Below the pieces are notes generated by a model. That model ran no database searches. It was given only the letters and a program-made list of their open reading frames with translations, and was not told the DNA's origin. Positions 35,289 to 46,574 of a stretch of 64,000 nucleotides of DNA are shown here, in pieces. The number at the start of each line of letters is the position of its first letter. Position 1 is the first letter of the stretch. The stretch comes from Mastigamoeba balamuthi (Eukaryota; Evosea; Mastigamoebida; Mastigamoebidae): contig CACRSC010001925.1 in NCBI GenBank assembly GCA_902651635.1, forward strand, positions 297,352 to 361,351, in the 5' to 3' direction. Position numbers and translations under genes: made by a program.

Positions 35289-36917
35289 ATGGTCCGCCGT
35301 CTGCTCCACGACGGGCCCGCTGCGGACGAGCGCGCCTCCAGCTGGGCGCTGCAGTGCGTCTTCTCGGCGGTGCCCGACGCTCGGACCCTGGGCCGCTGCC
35401 TGCGCGTCTGCAGGCGCTGGCGCTCGGTGATACTCGGCAGCCCGTCGCTCTGGCAGCGCCTCGTCCACACGCCCGCCACCGCGCGGCCGCTCGCCAGCCT
35501 GCCCCCCTACGTCGCCAACCTCGACCTGACCCTCGTCTCGCGGGCGCACACCACGACCCGCGCCCTCGCCTCCCTCTTCAGCGTACGGGGGCAGCGACAG
35601 TGGGGGGGGGTCCCGGGATCGATTCCCGGCGCCCGCGATCTTATTTTGACGCGGGAATACTGAAAGGGGGGAGTGGACAGGCCCGGGCTCGTGCGGCTGA
35701 GCCTGGGCGCGGTGGAGCCGCGCATGCTGGCCTGCGTGCTGGCCCACGCCCCGGGGCTCGAGGTCCTGCACGCATCCGTGCGCACCGAGTTCCTGTCCCC
35801 GGGCTGCTGGTCCTCTCGCGGCCCCACCCGCCCCTCCGCGTTCCTCGCGGGCAGCGCCGTCGACCTCCGCGAAGCCTTCAGCGCCCGCGGCGCGCGCTGC
35901 GCCGGGGCCCTGCGCGTGCTGCGCCTGGCGAACCACCTGGCGGCCCTCCCGCCGGCGCTGCCGGAGCTGCGCGTGCTGCAGCTGCCCAGCGCGCTGCGGC
36001 CGTCGCTGCCCCACGCGCTGGGCGCCGGCTGCGCGCGGGCGCTGGCCGAGGGCTCGCCGCTGCTCGAGGACCTCTCGGCGGCGCTCTGGGGCTGCGCGGA
36101 CGAGGACCTCGCGGCCGTCGCACGGCTGGCCCGGCTCGCGAGGCTCGGCGTCGTCCGCGCGGGGCAGGTCGCCGCGCTGGCCGCGGGGCCCGCGGGCCGG
36201 TCGCTGCGCTGCCTGTCGGTCGTCGCCGACTCGCTCGAGGGCGCGCTGCTGCAGACGCAGCGGCTGCCAGGGCTGCTGGCCCTGCACCTCGTGCCCGCGG
36301 TCCTGCTGCGGACGGCGCCCTCGGGGGCCCGCAGCGCGCAGGTGGCGCTGCGGAGGTTCTGCGTCAGCGGGCAGCTGTGCCGCGCGCTGAGCCCCGCGTG
36401 CGAGATGCCCGCGCTGGTGTCGCTCAGCGTCGCGGCGGCGGCGCTCGAGGGCGGCGCGCTGGAGTGGGCCGCCTCGCTCGCGGCGCTGCGGGAGCTCGAG
36501 CTGGTCGCGGCGACGCTGTCGGCAGACGCGTTCGGGGCGCTGGCGGGCGGCAGGTGCGCGGGGACGCTGCGCAGGATCGACCTCTACAGGTGCGCCGTCC
36601 GCGACGGCGAGGCCGCGGGCGGGACCCCGCAGGCGGCCTCGCTCGCGGCGCTCGAGAGGATCGCGTTCAGGGCGTGCAGCGTCAGCACCGAGGCCGTGCT
36701 CGCGGTCGCCGCGATGTCGCCGCGGCTGCGGGCGGTCGCGGTGGCCGGCTGCCCGCGGGTGCGGGACGCGCTCAGGGGGCTGCTGAGGGTGGCGCCGACG
36801 GTCACCAGCGTCGACATGGACGTCTCGTACGAGGACCCCGAGACCATCTCCAAGCTCTCGCTGCGCCACCCAGGGCTCCGCATCAACAACGGAGGCCACG
36901 GCCGGCCACTCCGCTGA
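35289..36917 (+). CDS. F-box-like, leucine-rich repeat protein
   Basis: Exons 35,289-35,582 and 35,667-36,917 give about 514 residues. The N-terminus contains an F-box-like stretch, VFSAVPDARTLGRCLRVCRRWRSV followed by SLWQRL. The rest is a series of degenerate leucine-rich repeats such as LVRLSLGAVEPRMLACVLAH and LRELELVAATLSADAFGALA. Such proteins usually select substrates for SCF ubiquitin ligases. The acceptor was chosen by phase (tgaaag/GGG). Two related GAAGATCT..GAGATA elements lie 80-150 bases upstream. Confidence 0.7.
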
Positions 36918-37033
36918 GACAGAGGGGGGCGCAGAACAAAGCATGAACAGCCGCGTGTGTGCGTGTGTGTGTGCGAAGAGAAGAGCGAGTCGGTCGTCTC
37001 GGCTGCGGGGGGGATGACAGCGCGGTTTTGCCT

Positions 37034-38972
37034 TTATTGGCCCCTGGGGCTCTTAAGGGGGAGGCCGCCGGCGGGAGTCGGGGTGGACTGGCGCTGCTTG
37101 GTGGCGTGCTCGGCGCGGACCTCGATGAGCGCGTCCTCGAGCTTCGAGATGACCGTGTCCATCTGCTGCTCGGTGATGACGAACGGCGGCTCGATGCGGA
37201 TCGACTGCGCCGAGTTGAGCGTGCCGCTGACGAGCACGCCGCGGCGGAACAGCGCCGAGGCCACCTTGTACCCCGTCGCGCTGTCGTTGAAGTGCATGGC
37301 CAGCAGCAGCCCGCGCCCCGTGACGTCGCGCATGATGTCGCGGTACTGCGACGAGAGCACGTTCAGGCGGTCGAGCAGGTACTGCCCCTTGGACGCGGCC
37401 AGCTCCCAGACCTTGTCGCGCAGCGTGACGTGCAGGGCCGTGATGGCGGCGGCGCACGCCAGCGGGTTGCCGCCGGTCGTCGTCGTGTGGAGGAACGGGT
37501 TGGGCGCCATCATGCTCGACCAGATCTCCTTGGTGGAGCAGAAGGCGCTGACCGGCATCACGCCCCCGCCGAGCGCCTTGCCCAGACAGACGATGTCGGG
37601 CTCCACGCCCCAGTGGTCGACCCCCCAGAGCTTGCCCGTGCGGCCGAGCCCCGTCTGGACCTCGTCGGCGATGAGGAGCACGCCGTGCTTGGAGGTCGCC
37701 TCGCGGATGCGCGGCCAGAAGTCGTCCGGGGGCACGATGGCCCCCGCCTCGCCCTGGATCGGCTCCATGATGACGGCGGCGACGCCGATGCCGGCGATGT
37801 CGCAGCTCTCCAGCGTGCGCTCGACGGCGAGCGCGTCGCCGTAGGGCACGTGGTAGACAGGGCCCCCGTAGAGCACCCCCACCGGGTCCCTGAAGACGGC
37901 CTTGCCCGACACGCTCAGCGCGCCCAGCGACTTGCCGTGGAACGCCTTGCACGCAGTGATGAAACCGTTCTTGCCTGTGTACACCTGCGATGCGGCCGTG
38001 GGGCCGTGGGGGTCACGCCCCCCGGTTTGACGTGAGCGAAGGAATACACGTCACCGAATATTCGGGGGCGCGGAAAAAAGAAGGCACCTTTGCGAGCTTG
38101 AGGGCGCCCTCGACGGCCTCGGCTCCGCTGTTGACGATGAAGGCGTACTGGATCTTGCCGGGCAGCGTCATGGCGAGCATCTTGCACAGGACGCCGCGCA
38201 GCGGGTCGAGGAGCTCCTGCGAGGACTGGGCGGACTTCTGCAGCTGGGCCGTGACGCTGTCGACGACCTCCTTGTTGCTCCAGCCGAGGTCGAAGAGGCC
38301 GAACCCGCCCAGGCAGTCGATGAACTCGCGGCCCAGCACGTCGCGGAACTCGCTGCCCTCGCCGCGCCACTCGGTGCAGGCGAAGTCGCCGCCCTGCGTG
38401 ACGCTCTTGCGGTACTCGAGCCACCCGGCGTTGAAGTGGTCCCCAAAGTTCCTCACTCTGTTGCATTTTATGGGCAAAGTCAATTGTGGTATGCGAGCGA
38501 CCATTCGGCATTCGGCAGAACGCGGACCGAATAGCACGGAAGGGGGTGTGGGCAAGGGGGTGCGCTGTGGTGCAGAGATACAGTAGCGACAGAAGGGGCT
38601 TTGTGTGCTCTGAAAATAGAAGATCGCGTGCGTTTCGTTTATGACCCAGTGTGCCACGTCTTCTGGAAGGCTGGGCTGGCGGATGATGTCCATCCACTTG
38701 CGCGAGTACTCGATCGCCGCCTGTATGTCGGTCTCGTCGGGCTCGACGGGCTGGACGGCCACCGGGGGCTCCTCGTCGTCGACGTCGCGGACAGCGTCGA
38801 ACACGGCCTTGGCGAGGTCGTTGGCCTTGCGGAACTGGTTGGGGTCCAGGCCCAGCGCCTCGGCCACGGGCGAGAGCTCCTCCCGGGGGATGTGCGTCAG
38901 TGCCTGGGCGAACAGCCTCCGGGCTCGCCTGACGCTAACCGTGAGATCGTCGTCGCCAGAAAGGTCAGTCAT
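37034..38972 (-). CDS. patA: Putrescine aminotransferase (class III, PLP)
   Basis: Exons 38,632-38,972, 38,088-38,457 and 37,034-37,984 give 553 residues. It closely follows bacterial YgjG/PatA: NAGWLEYRKSVTQGGDF, EFIDCLGGFGLFDLG, SQELLDPLRG, AFHGKSLGALS, MEPIQGEAG, DEVQTGLGRTGK, the PLP lysine in CLGKALGGGVMP and NPFLHTTTTGGNPLACAAA. It would convert putrescine to 4-aminobutanal using 2-oxoglutarate. The first ~110 residues, Asp/Glu-rich and ending in HWVINET, extend the bacterial N-terminus. The whole first intron is open in frame; the best join is a GC donor (GAAAC/gcacgc) to caacag, giving INETVRNFGDHFN. No targeting peptide is obvious. The gene could be of bacterial origin. Confidence 0.87.
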
Positions 38973-39092
38973 GTGTTCTTTTGGTTTTGTTGGGGTGTGA
39001 TCGCCACGGCACCAATAATAGCAGGGGGCGCTGCTATCCGGCGGATCCGATTTTTGGCCTATGCAGATTCACTCCGAGAGATCTAACGCAAA

Positions 39093-39805
<713 letters not shown>

Positions 39806-39896
39806 TCACAGTAACAGTCCAGAGAAGATACGAGAATCTCCAATCAAGGTGTGCGCTCCCGCATGGCATGCGCGGGACACGCCACGCGGGTGCCAT

Positions 39897-40433
39897 TTAT
39901 TGGGGCTTGGGGGCCTGGGGGTCCAGCCAGAACTCTGGCTTGCGCACGTCCACGCCGAGGTCCCTCAGCACGCAGGCCAGGTCCTCCATGGTCATCACCA
40001 GCTTCTGTTGCTCCTCCAGTCAGACCCGAACGGCGCACACAGTGAAGGAGAGAGAGGGAGGGAGGGAGGCAGCGAGAGGGTGCGTGCCCTCTTGGTCTGC
40101 GGGCCGCGCTGAGCAGGCTGGCGCTGCTTGCACGTCTGCAGCGCGTCGTTGGCCACCTCCGAGATGAACCTCTCCGCGGCCAGCGATATGACCCTCCTGC
40201 TGCACGCGGGGGCTCAGACGCCTGGGAGGCAGCGGGGGAGGGCATGCGCGTGCATCCTCTTGTCCGAGCACTGGAAGCCCGAGCGGCTCAGAAAGTAGTC
40301 CACCACCTCGTCGGGTATCTGCCGAGGCCAAAGGCGCGACTGAGGCTGGGGACGGGGGCTGCAAAAGCCGTACGGTGGGAGTCCAGTCGTCGAGCGAGGC
40401 CACAAACTTCTCTACCTCCTGCACAGTCTCCAT
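39897..40433 (-). CDS. TAF10: Transcription initiation factor TFIID subunit 10
   Basis: Exons 40,374-40,433, 40,248-40,318, 40,088-40,193 and 39,897-40,013 give 117 residues. The protein reads METVQEVEKFVASLDDWTPT, IPDEVVDYFLSRSGFQCSDK, VISLAAERFISEVANDAL, TMEDLACVLRDLGVDV and ends WLDPQAPKPQ; the histone-fold order is that of TAF10. It is a subunit of TFIID and SAGA. Introns 2 and 3 have no GT donor that keeps frame. GC donors (CACGC/gcatgc and AAGAGG/gcacgc) give a protein with the same spacing as known TAF10. The start lies 93 bases from the divergent gene at 40,527. Confidence 0.87.
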
Positions 40434-40526
40434 CCACGGCGTGCGCGGTCTTCGCAAGTTGTTATTTAGATTTCAGAAATATCACAATATCTGTCTCTGG
40501 TCCAGATATCTTGTGTCAGTGTCCGA
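40434..40526. promoter_or_regulatory. Compact divergent promoter
   Basis: Only 93 bases separate the TAF10 start from the opposite start. The AT-rich segment contains AATATCTGTCTC and CCAGATATCTTG, variants of the ATATCTC element seen before other genes in this window. It probably serves both genes. Confidence 0.5.
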
Positions 40527-42016
40527 ATGTTTGATCCGCGCGAGAGGTTTGGCGTGCCGGGCGACGCCAGCGAGCGCGCGAACGTGGGCGCGGAGGTCGC
40601 CGCGTCGACCGCCCCCCTCGCCAAGTCGCACCGCGAGAACCTCGAGTCCATCCTGCGCCGCGCCAACGCCTCGCGCGACAGCGCCGTCGCCTACGCGGCC
40701 CTCGAGGCCCTCTACACCGACCCCTACTACCTCCCGCAGCGCAACGTCTTCCGCGTGCGCGCCCCCGTCACATCGGCACCGAAATCCAATTTCCTTCCAT
40801 GACGTCTAGTTCCTAAATTCCTTCTATGACGTTATGATTTTCCTTCTATGACGCAACTGAAGCGAATTTGTATGGCCCCCGCCTGCAGATGGCCGTGCGG
40901 GCGCTGGAGGAGAGGCCCGAGGACCTGATGGCGTACCTCAAGGCCACGCTGTCGCTGCGGACGGGCAACTCGCTGGCCAACAAGCACTGGTTCACGCCGG
41001 GGCACATGTCCGAGGCCTCGTGCCTCTACGCCGCCGCCGTCGCCCGCTCCGCCGCCGAGGCCGCGTCGCCGTCGTCGTCGCCGTCGTTGCCGTCCTCCTC
41101 CCCGGACGCGCTCGTCGACGCCATCGACACGCTCAACAGCCGCCTGGACTCGGGGTCGCTGTCCTCGGACGGCACGCTGCTGGTGCTCGGCTACGTCGCG
41201 GCCCTCGCGCGCCTCGCGGGCGTCGAGCCGCGCAGGGCCGCCCGCAACCTGCGCATCGCGCACGACAGGGGCCTCGGCAGGGCCGCCGACGAGTTCGCCC
41301 TGCTGCTCGCGCAGATGCTCGTCGCCGACGGCGACGCCGAGGCCGCGGAGCAGGTCCTCCGCGAGCACGCCGAGCGCAACGCCTACCCCGCGGCCTGCAG
41401 GATGTACGCCGAGTTCCTCGCGCGCTTCCGCGGAGGCGCCCGGGGCCTCGAGGACGAGGGCGACGAGGGAGACGAGGGCGACGGCGACGTCTCGGAGAGG
41501 CTCTACGACGCGCACGTGCAGTGGCTGCTCGCGGACCCCTCGAGCCCCACGGCGTTTGCGCACGTCGCACGGCACGCGGGCGTGTGGGCCGCGCGCGCGG
41601 CCGCCGCCTCTGCCGACGACGAGGGCTTCCGCGCGGCCGCGCAGCGCGCGTGCAGGGCGGTCCTGCGCCACCTGAGCCACTGCGGGTTCGGCGAGCACGC
41701 CCCGTGGGCGCACGCGCTGGCCATGTGCCGCGCGGGCATGTGCGCGGCCCCGGAGCCCACGAGCAGGTGGCTGCGCGCGCACTTCTACGAGCCCGCGCAG
41801 GACGACGCGGCGCTGCCGCTGTGGTGCGCAGCCAAGGCGGCGTTCGCGGCGCACGCGGGGTACGCGGACGACCTGAGGGCGCGCTGGGCGCAGGCCGCGG
41901 GCGTCGCCGTCGGCAAGCGGGGCGCCGCGCCCACGGCCGACCGCATCCTGAAGAAGTTCCCCGACATCGACGTGCTGCATCTCTACCGCAGGGCAGCGCA
42001 GCCAGAGGCACAGTAG
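40527..42016 (+). CDS. Unrecognised helical-repeat protein
   Basis: Exons 40,527-40,754 and 40,889-42,016 give 451 residues starting MFDPRERFGVPGDASERANV and ending LYRRAAQPEAQ. The protein is Ala/Arg-rich and almost all helix, with repeats reminiscent of TPR-like helical hairpins (EFALLLAQMLVADGDAEAAE, QVLREHAERNAYPAACRMYA). A short Glu/Asp/Gly stretch occurs near residue 270. No signal peptide or membrane segment is seen, and I do not recognise a family. Divergent placement with TAF10 hints at a basal transcription role, but that is only a guess. Confidence 0.65.
40791..40853 (+). repeat. Three copies of TTCCTTCYATGACG in an intron
   Basis: Copies are at 40,791-40,804, 40,818-40,831 and 40,840-40,853, inside the intron of the gene at 40,527. 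Each ends in TGACG, half of a CRE/ATF-type site, but the location suggests a simple intronic repeat. Confidence 0.6.
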
Positions 42017-42140
42017 GACAACAGTAGGGCGCCGTGGGAGGCTGTTTATCGATAAGGTGAACTCGATGCCACACACTCTCAAGTTGCCACACACGCACAC
42101 AAAACACAGTCGCGTCGCGATCCTCCCCTCAGTGGCCAGC

Positions 42141-43538
42141 CTACGCCCACAGGCCGATGATGGCCATGACCCCGGAGCCCGTGACCAGGGCGATGAGCAT
42201 CGACCCCCGCAGCCACCTCTTCATCGACCCCTGGAAGTCCTCCGACACCTGTGCGCCACGGGGGCTCAGCGCGAGGAGGGGAGGGACGTGGGGGAAGGAT
42301 CTCGCGCACCAGGTCGACGAGGGCCATGTAGACGAGGATGCCGGCGCTGATGCCGTCGAGCACGCCCTGGGTCATGACGGTGCTGTTGGAGTCCTCGGTG
42401 CCGTTGCGCGTGAGGCCGATGCCGATGGCGATGCCGACGGGCGTGGCGAAGGTGAAGAGCAGGACGGCGAACGCGCGCTTGAGCTTGGAGAGCTTGGCCT
42501 CGACGACGCTGACGCCCAGCGCGATGCCCTCGAAGAACTGGTGGAAGCTGAGCGCGATCATGAGCGCGCGGACCTCGCCGATCTGCGTCGAGGCGCCCAG
42601 GGCCATCCCGATGATGACCGAGTGCAGCCCGATGCCGACCTCGAGGATGTGCGCGATCACGAACGACCTCGCGTTGTCGCCCGTGTCGATGGGCCCGTGC
42701 TGGTGCGCGTGCTGGTGGTGGTGGTGCAGCCTGTGCCCAACGGCCGCCAGCCTCTCGTCGCCCTCCTCGTGCTCGTGCCCGTGCTCCTTGTGCTCGTGCT
42801 CCTTGTGCTCGTGGTCCTTGTGGTCGCCGTGCTCGTGGCTGTGCTCCTTGTCCTTCCTGAGCCGCTCGTGGATGCCGCCCACCTCGACGACGACGGCCGA
42901 CGCGTCGGTGGCGGCGTTCTGCTGCTGCTGCTCCTTGGGCGACGCGGACGCGTCCGGGGTCGGCGTGGCGTCGGGCGTCTCCGGGGGCACGAGCTCCATC
43001 TCGTGGCCCTCCTTGTCCTTGACGACCGCGTGGTCGCTCTTGCACTCGCCGCCCGTCGTGCACGAGTGCGGGCCCTCGCTGTGCTGGCTCTCAAAGTACA
43101 TCGCCGCCAGCTGCTCGACCACCAGCGTCATCGCCGTCGCCGCCAGCGCCAGGATCCCCGCGATCGGGTACTCCACGTCGGGCCTCGCCTCCTTGAGCGC
43201 GTCCGTCGCCGCCGGCAGGATGTGGATGTCTGCGAGTTTCGTTCGCCACGGCAACCCGCTGAGGTCAGCACCGGAAATGCAGGCGCGTGGAAAAAAACCG
43301 GCGAGCTGTTCGCTGCTCGCTGTTTGCTGTTCGCACATGCGGTGCCGAGGACGATGCCCGCGCCGAAGGACTTGCCGAGGGTGAAGACGGGGCTCGAGGC
43401 CCAGCGGCTGAAGGCGAGCGGGGTGACGACGCCGAGGCTGCCCACGACGAGGATCGTGAACAGCGCCGCCACGCGCAGCGCGGTCACGGACCACGGGATG
43501 CTCTCGTCGACGACCGAGGCGGAGAGGGGCTCGCTCAT
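42141..43538 (-). CDS. ZIP-family metal (zinc) transporter
   Basis: Exons 43,337-43,538, 42,310-43,229 and 42,141-42,248 give 409 residues. It has three N-terminal membrane helices (ALFTILVVGSLGVVTPLAF; FGAGIVLGTAYIHILPAA; GILALAATAMTLVVEQL), a very long cytosolic loop rich in His (HSHEHGDHKDHEHKEHEH and HHHHQHAHQHG), then the signature helices with HSVIIGMALGA and HQFFEGIALG, and three more helices ending GVMAIIGLWA. ZIPs move zinc or iron into the cytosol; the His-rich loop probably senses metal. Joining phase gives GTAYIHILP, the usual family sequence. A partial second copy right of the N at 43,615 is probably an assembly overlap. Confidence 0.9.
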
Positions 43539-43614
43539 TCGGATGTGTTGGGGGGTGGGGGGGGTGAGGGGTTCGCGGGGAGCGGGAGGACTGTTGAACG
43601 GGGTCGCGGGGGGG

Positions 43615-43615
43615 N
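43615..43615. other. Unknown base marking a sequence join
   Basis: A single N directly follows a G-run. The DNA to its right restarts at a point already present at 42,620. This is a sign of unmerged contigs. Confidence 0.85.
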
Positions 43616-44609
43616 GAGTGCAGCCCGATGCCGACCTCGAGGATGTGCGCGATCACGAACGACCTCGCGTCGTCGCCCGTGTCGATGGGCCCGTGCTGGT
43701 GCGCGTGCTGGTGGTGGTGGTGCAGCCTGTGCCCCACCGCCGCCAGCCTCTCGTCGCCCTCCTCGTGCTCGTGCCCGTGCTCCTTGTGCTCGTGCTCCTT
43801 GTGCTCGTGGTCCTTGTGGTCGCCGTGCTCGTGGCTGTGCTCCTTGTCCTTCCTGAGCCGCTCGTGGATGCCGCCCACCTCGACGACGACGGCCGACGCG
43901 TCGGTGGCGGCGTTCTGCTGCTGCTGCTCCTTGGGCGACGCGGACGCGTCCGGGGTCGGCGTGGCGTCGGGCGTCTCCGGGGGCACGAGCTCCATCTCGT
44001 GGCCCTCCTTGTCCTTGACGACCGCGTGGTCGCTCTTGCACTCGCCGCCCGTCGTGCACGAGTGCGGGCCCTCGCTGTGCTGGCTCTCAAAGTACATCGC
44101 CGCCAGCTGCTCGACCACCAGCGTCATCGCCGTCGCCGCCAGCGCCAGGATCCCCGCGATCGGGTACTCCACGTCGGGCCTCGCCTCCTTGAGCGCGTCC
44201 GTCGCCGCCGGCAGGATGTGGATGTCTGCGAGTTTCGTTCGCCACGGCAACCCGCTGAGGTCAGCACCGGAAATGCAGGCGCGTGGAAAAAAACCGGCGA
44301 GCTGTTCGCTGCTCGCTGTTTGCTGTTCGCACATGCGGTGCCGAGGACGATGCCCGCGCCGAAGGACTTGCCGAGGGTGAAGACGGGGCTCGAGGCCCAG
44401 CGGCTGAAGGCGAGCGGGGTGACGACGCCGAGGCTGCCCACGACGAGGATCGTGAACAGCGCCGCCACGCGCAGGGCGGTCACGGACCACGGGATGCTCT
44501 CGTCGACGACCGAGGCGGAGAGGGGCTCGCTCATTCGGATGTGTTGGGGGTGGGGGGGTGAGGGGGTTCGCGGGGAGCGGGAGGACTGTTGAACGGGGTC
44601 GCGGGGGGG
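43616..44609 (-). repeat. Second partial copy of the ZIP gene, likely an assembly overlap
   Basis: This repeats 42,620-43,614 with very few differences: NARSF becomes DARSF, one synonymous change in the HRLHH part, AVGHR versus GVGHR, and G-run lengths. It includes the ZIP start codon at 44,534 and the leader. It lacks the 3' part of the gene because it begins inside the His-loop/TM4 region. Continuation to unique DNA after 44,609 fits a second contig or allele overlapping the first. Confidence 0.85.
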
Positions 44610-44929
44610 TTTTTCCGCCGTGAGCTTGCACACCACCACCACAAAGGGGGCTTCCACTACCACGCGTGGTGTGAAAAGGGTCTGCCGGTGCAAAACCAGA
44701 AGATATCGGCACCAATATCCAACCGTTGATGTCATTCATTAAATTGACCCGGACTCACACCGCCCTGCGGGCGCTGGCAAGCCTCCGGCCACGTGATTTT
44801 CCTTGCACGCGAGGTCCGGCGGTGGCTGCGAGGGTGTCCCTCGGGCAGGGGGGGAGCGGATGGGACCAGATCCGCGTATCTTCTCGGCCGACAGTTAATA
44901 ATTCAACTCTCTATTTTGCGACGGAGACG
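44610..44929. promoter_or_regulatory. Divergent promoter region of ZIP and inositol kinase
   Basis: This lies between the two divergent starts. It has AGATATCGGC at 44,701, an AATATCC next to it and CGTATCTTCTCGG before the kinase. An open frame crosses it upstream of the kinase ATG but shows no domain. Confidence 0.4.
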
Positions 44930-46257
44930 ATGCACCCGCACACGGCAGCGGCGGTTACGAAGACGGGGCCCGCCGGCCTGCTGGTGGACCTCCCGCCGCG
45001 CAAGATGTCGATGCCCTCGCTGAGCTCGCCGCCGCCGCCGCGCCCCTTCGCGTTCCAGGTGGGCGGCCACGCGGCGCTGATCGAGCACAACGGCACGGTC
45101 CTCAAGCCCCTCTGCGAGCCCGAGGCCCTCTTCTACGAGCGCCTCGGCTCCCAGCTGCCCGGCCTCCTCGAGTTCGTCCCCGTCTACCGCGGCCGCCGCG
45201 AGATCGCCCCCAAGAGCATCGCCCGGGCCGAGCAGCCCACTCTCAGGTGAGCCCCAATTTCAAACATTTTTGTATAAAACCGGCAGTTGCACCCGCTTGG
45301 GATTGCTGCCACACATATCTGGAAATCCATCAAATCAGATCAATTCCTGGAAACTTCTCTGAACGAGATTCATTGTGGTATTTGGGCCCTGGTGCAGGTA
45401 CAGCAGGCAGCAGGAGGAGCAGGGGGACCCCGAGGAGAAGAAGGCGTACCTGGCGCTCGAGGACCTCACGCGGGTCTACGCGAGGCCCTCGATCACGGAC
45501 CTCAAGCTGGGCGTCAGGCAGTGCGGCGACGACGCGCCTCCCGAGAAGCTCGCCTCCAACACGGCCAAGTGCGAGTCCTCGACCTCCTCCAAGCTCGGCC
45601 TCCGCCTCAGCGGCATGCTGGTACCCCTGTCCCCTCTCCTCCCGTAGTTCCTATTTTCTTTTTGCGATTGAAGGAATTTCCCGATTCAATTGATATTTCC
45701 GCTCACTTTTTGGGGGGAAGGTGTTTGAGCCGGGGACGCAGAAGTACAGGTTCACGGACAAGTACGCGGGGAGGGCGTTTGACGCGGAGGCGCTCAAGGC
45801 GGGCATCGAGTCGTTCTTCAACGACGGGCAGAAGTTCCGCTACGAGCTCGTGGACCCGTTCCTGGCGAGGCTGCGCACGCTGCACGGCATCTTCGTCTCG
45901 GCCCCCTACAAGATGTACTCGACGTCCCTGCTCATGGCACGCATCCCCCTCTTCATCTCTTCACTCTCCGCTGGCTCCCCGTGTCTGACGCTGCTGGGTG
46001 CGCCCAACCCCCACAGATGTACGACGGGGCCAAAGACGGGGCCAAGGTGGACGTGCGAGTGATCGACTTTGCTCGAACGTGAGCTACCCCCTGCCCTTCC
46101 CAACCTGCCCTGCTGTGCTGCGTGTCGCCCTGACTGCGCAGCCACACAAAGGTACGATCTCGGGCCCGGGGAGAAGACGGACGACGGCATCGTGCTGGGC
46201 CTGCAGACGCTGATAGACATACTCGAGTGGGTCGCCTCGCGCAACAAGCCCAAATAG
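44930..46257 (+). CDS. Inositol polyphosphate kinase (IPK/IP6K family)
   Basis: Exons 44,930-45,246, 45,398-45,620, 45,721-45,936, 46,017-46,078 and 46,152-46,257 give 307 residues. Family motifs: RPSITDLKLGVRQ (the P-x-x-x-D-x-K-x-G inositol-binding signature), SLLM, VRVIDFA (metal site) and DDGIVLGLQTL. The protein phosphorylates inositol polyphosphates; whether it acts like IPMK, IP3K or IP6K cannot be told from sequence alone. The third intron has a GC donor (CTCATG/gcacgc) supported by phase and by joining SLLM to MYDG. Intron 2 contains TCAATTGA at 45,686. Confidence 0.88.
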
Positions 46258-46574
46258 GCGACCACTGAGGCCGCGCGCCCAGAGCTGCCTCCCTGTCCCG
46301 CCCTCTCTTGCACACAGCGTGTCGCATTTGCCCTCGGCTCCCCTCAGCCCTCGCCAGGTGTGTACAGGTCAATACCCCCCACATGCGTGTTTTTCCGCTT
46401 TTCTCTCGGTCATGGCGTGGTGTACAACGTCTTGGTGGGTTGTGGGTGATGATGGCGTTGTAGAAGCTGTTCACAGGGGAGGCCTGGTGGATGGACAAAA
46501 CTGGTACACATCCGTCGTAAGTTGTCGTCGTCGTTGCTGTCATCGTCGTCGTCCTGGGCGCTGCGGCTGCCTGC
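46258..46574. other. Intergenic between convergent genes
   Basis: This holds the 3' flanks of the kinase and the RING gene. No other feature was seen. Confidence 0.5.

Noticed and set aside
35600-35640. tRNA T-arm-like hairpin CCGGGATCGATTCCCGG
   Set aside because: A perfect 5-bp stem with a seven-base loop, but no A box, D arm or acceptor stem partner upstream. It lies in an intron.
40832-42100. Minus-strand open frame of 422 codons
   Set aside because: Antisense shadow of the 40,527 gene; extremely Arg/Gly/Ala-rich with no motif.
42079-44739. Single 886-residue double ZIP transporter
   Set aside because: It reads through an N between two nearly identical blocks, through introns that must be spliced out; best explained by overlapping contigs.
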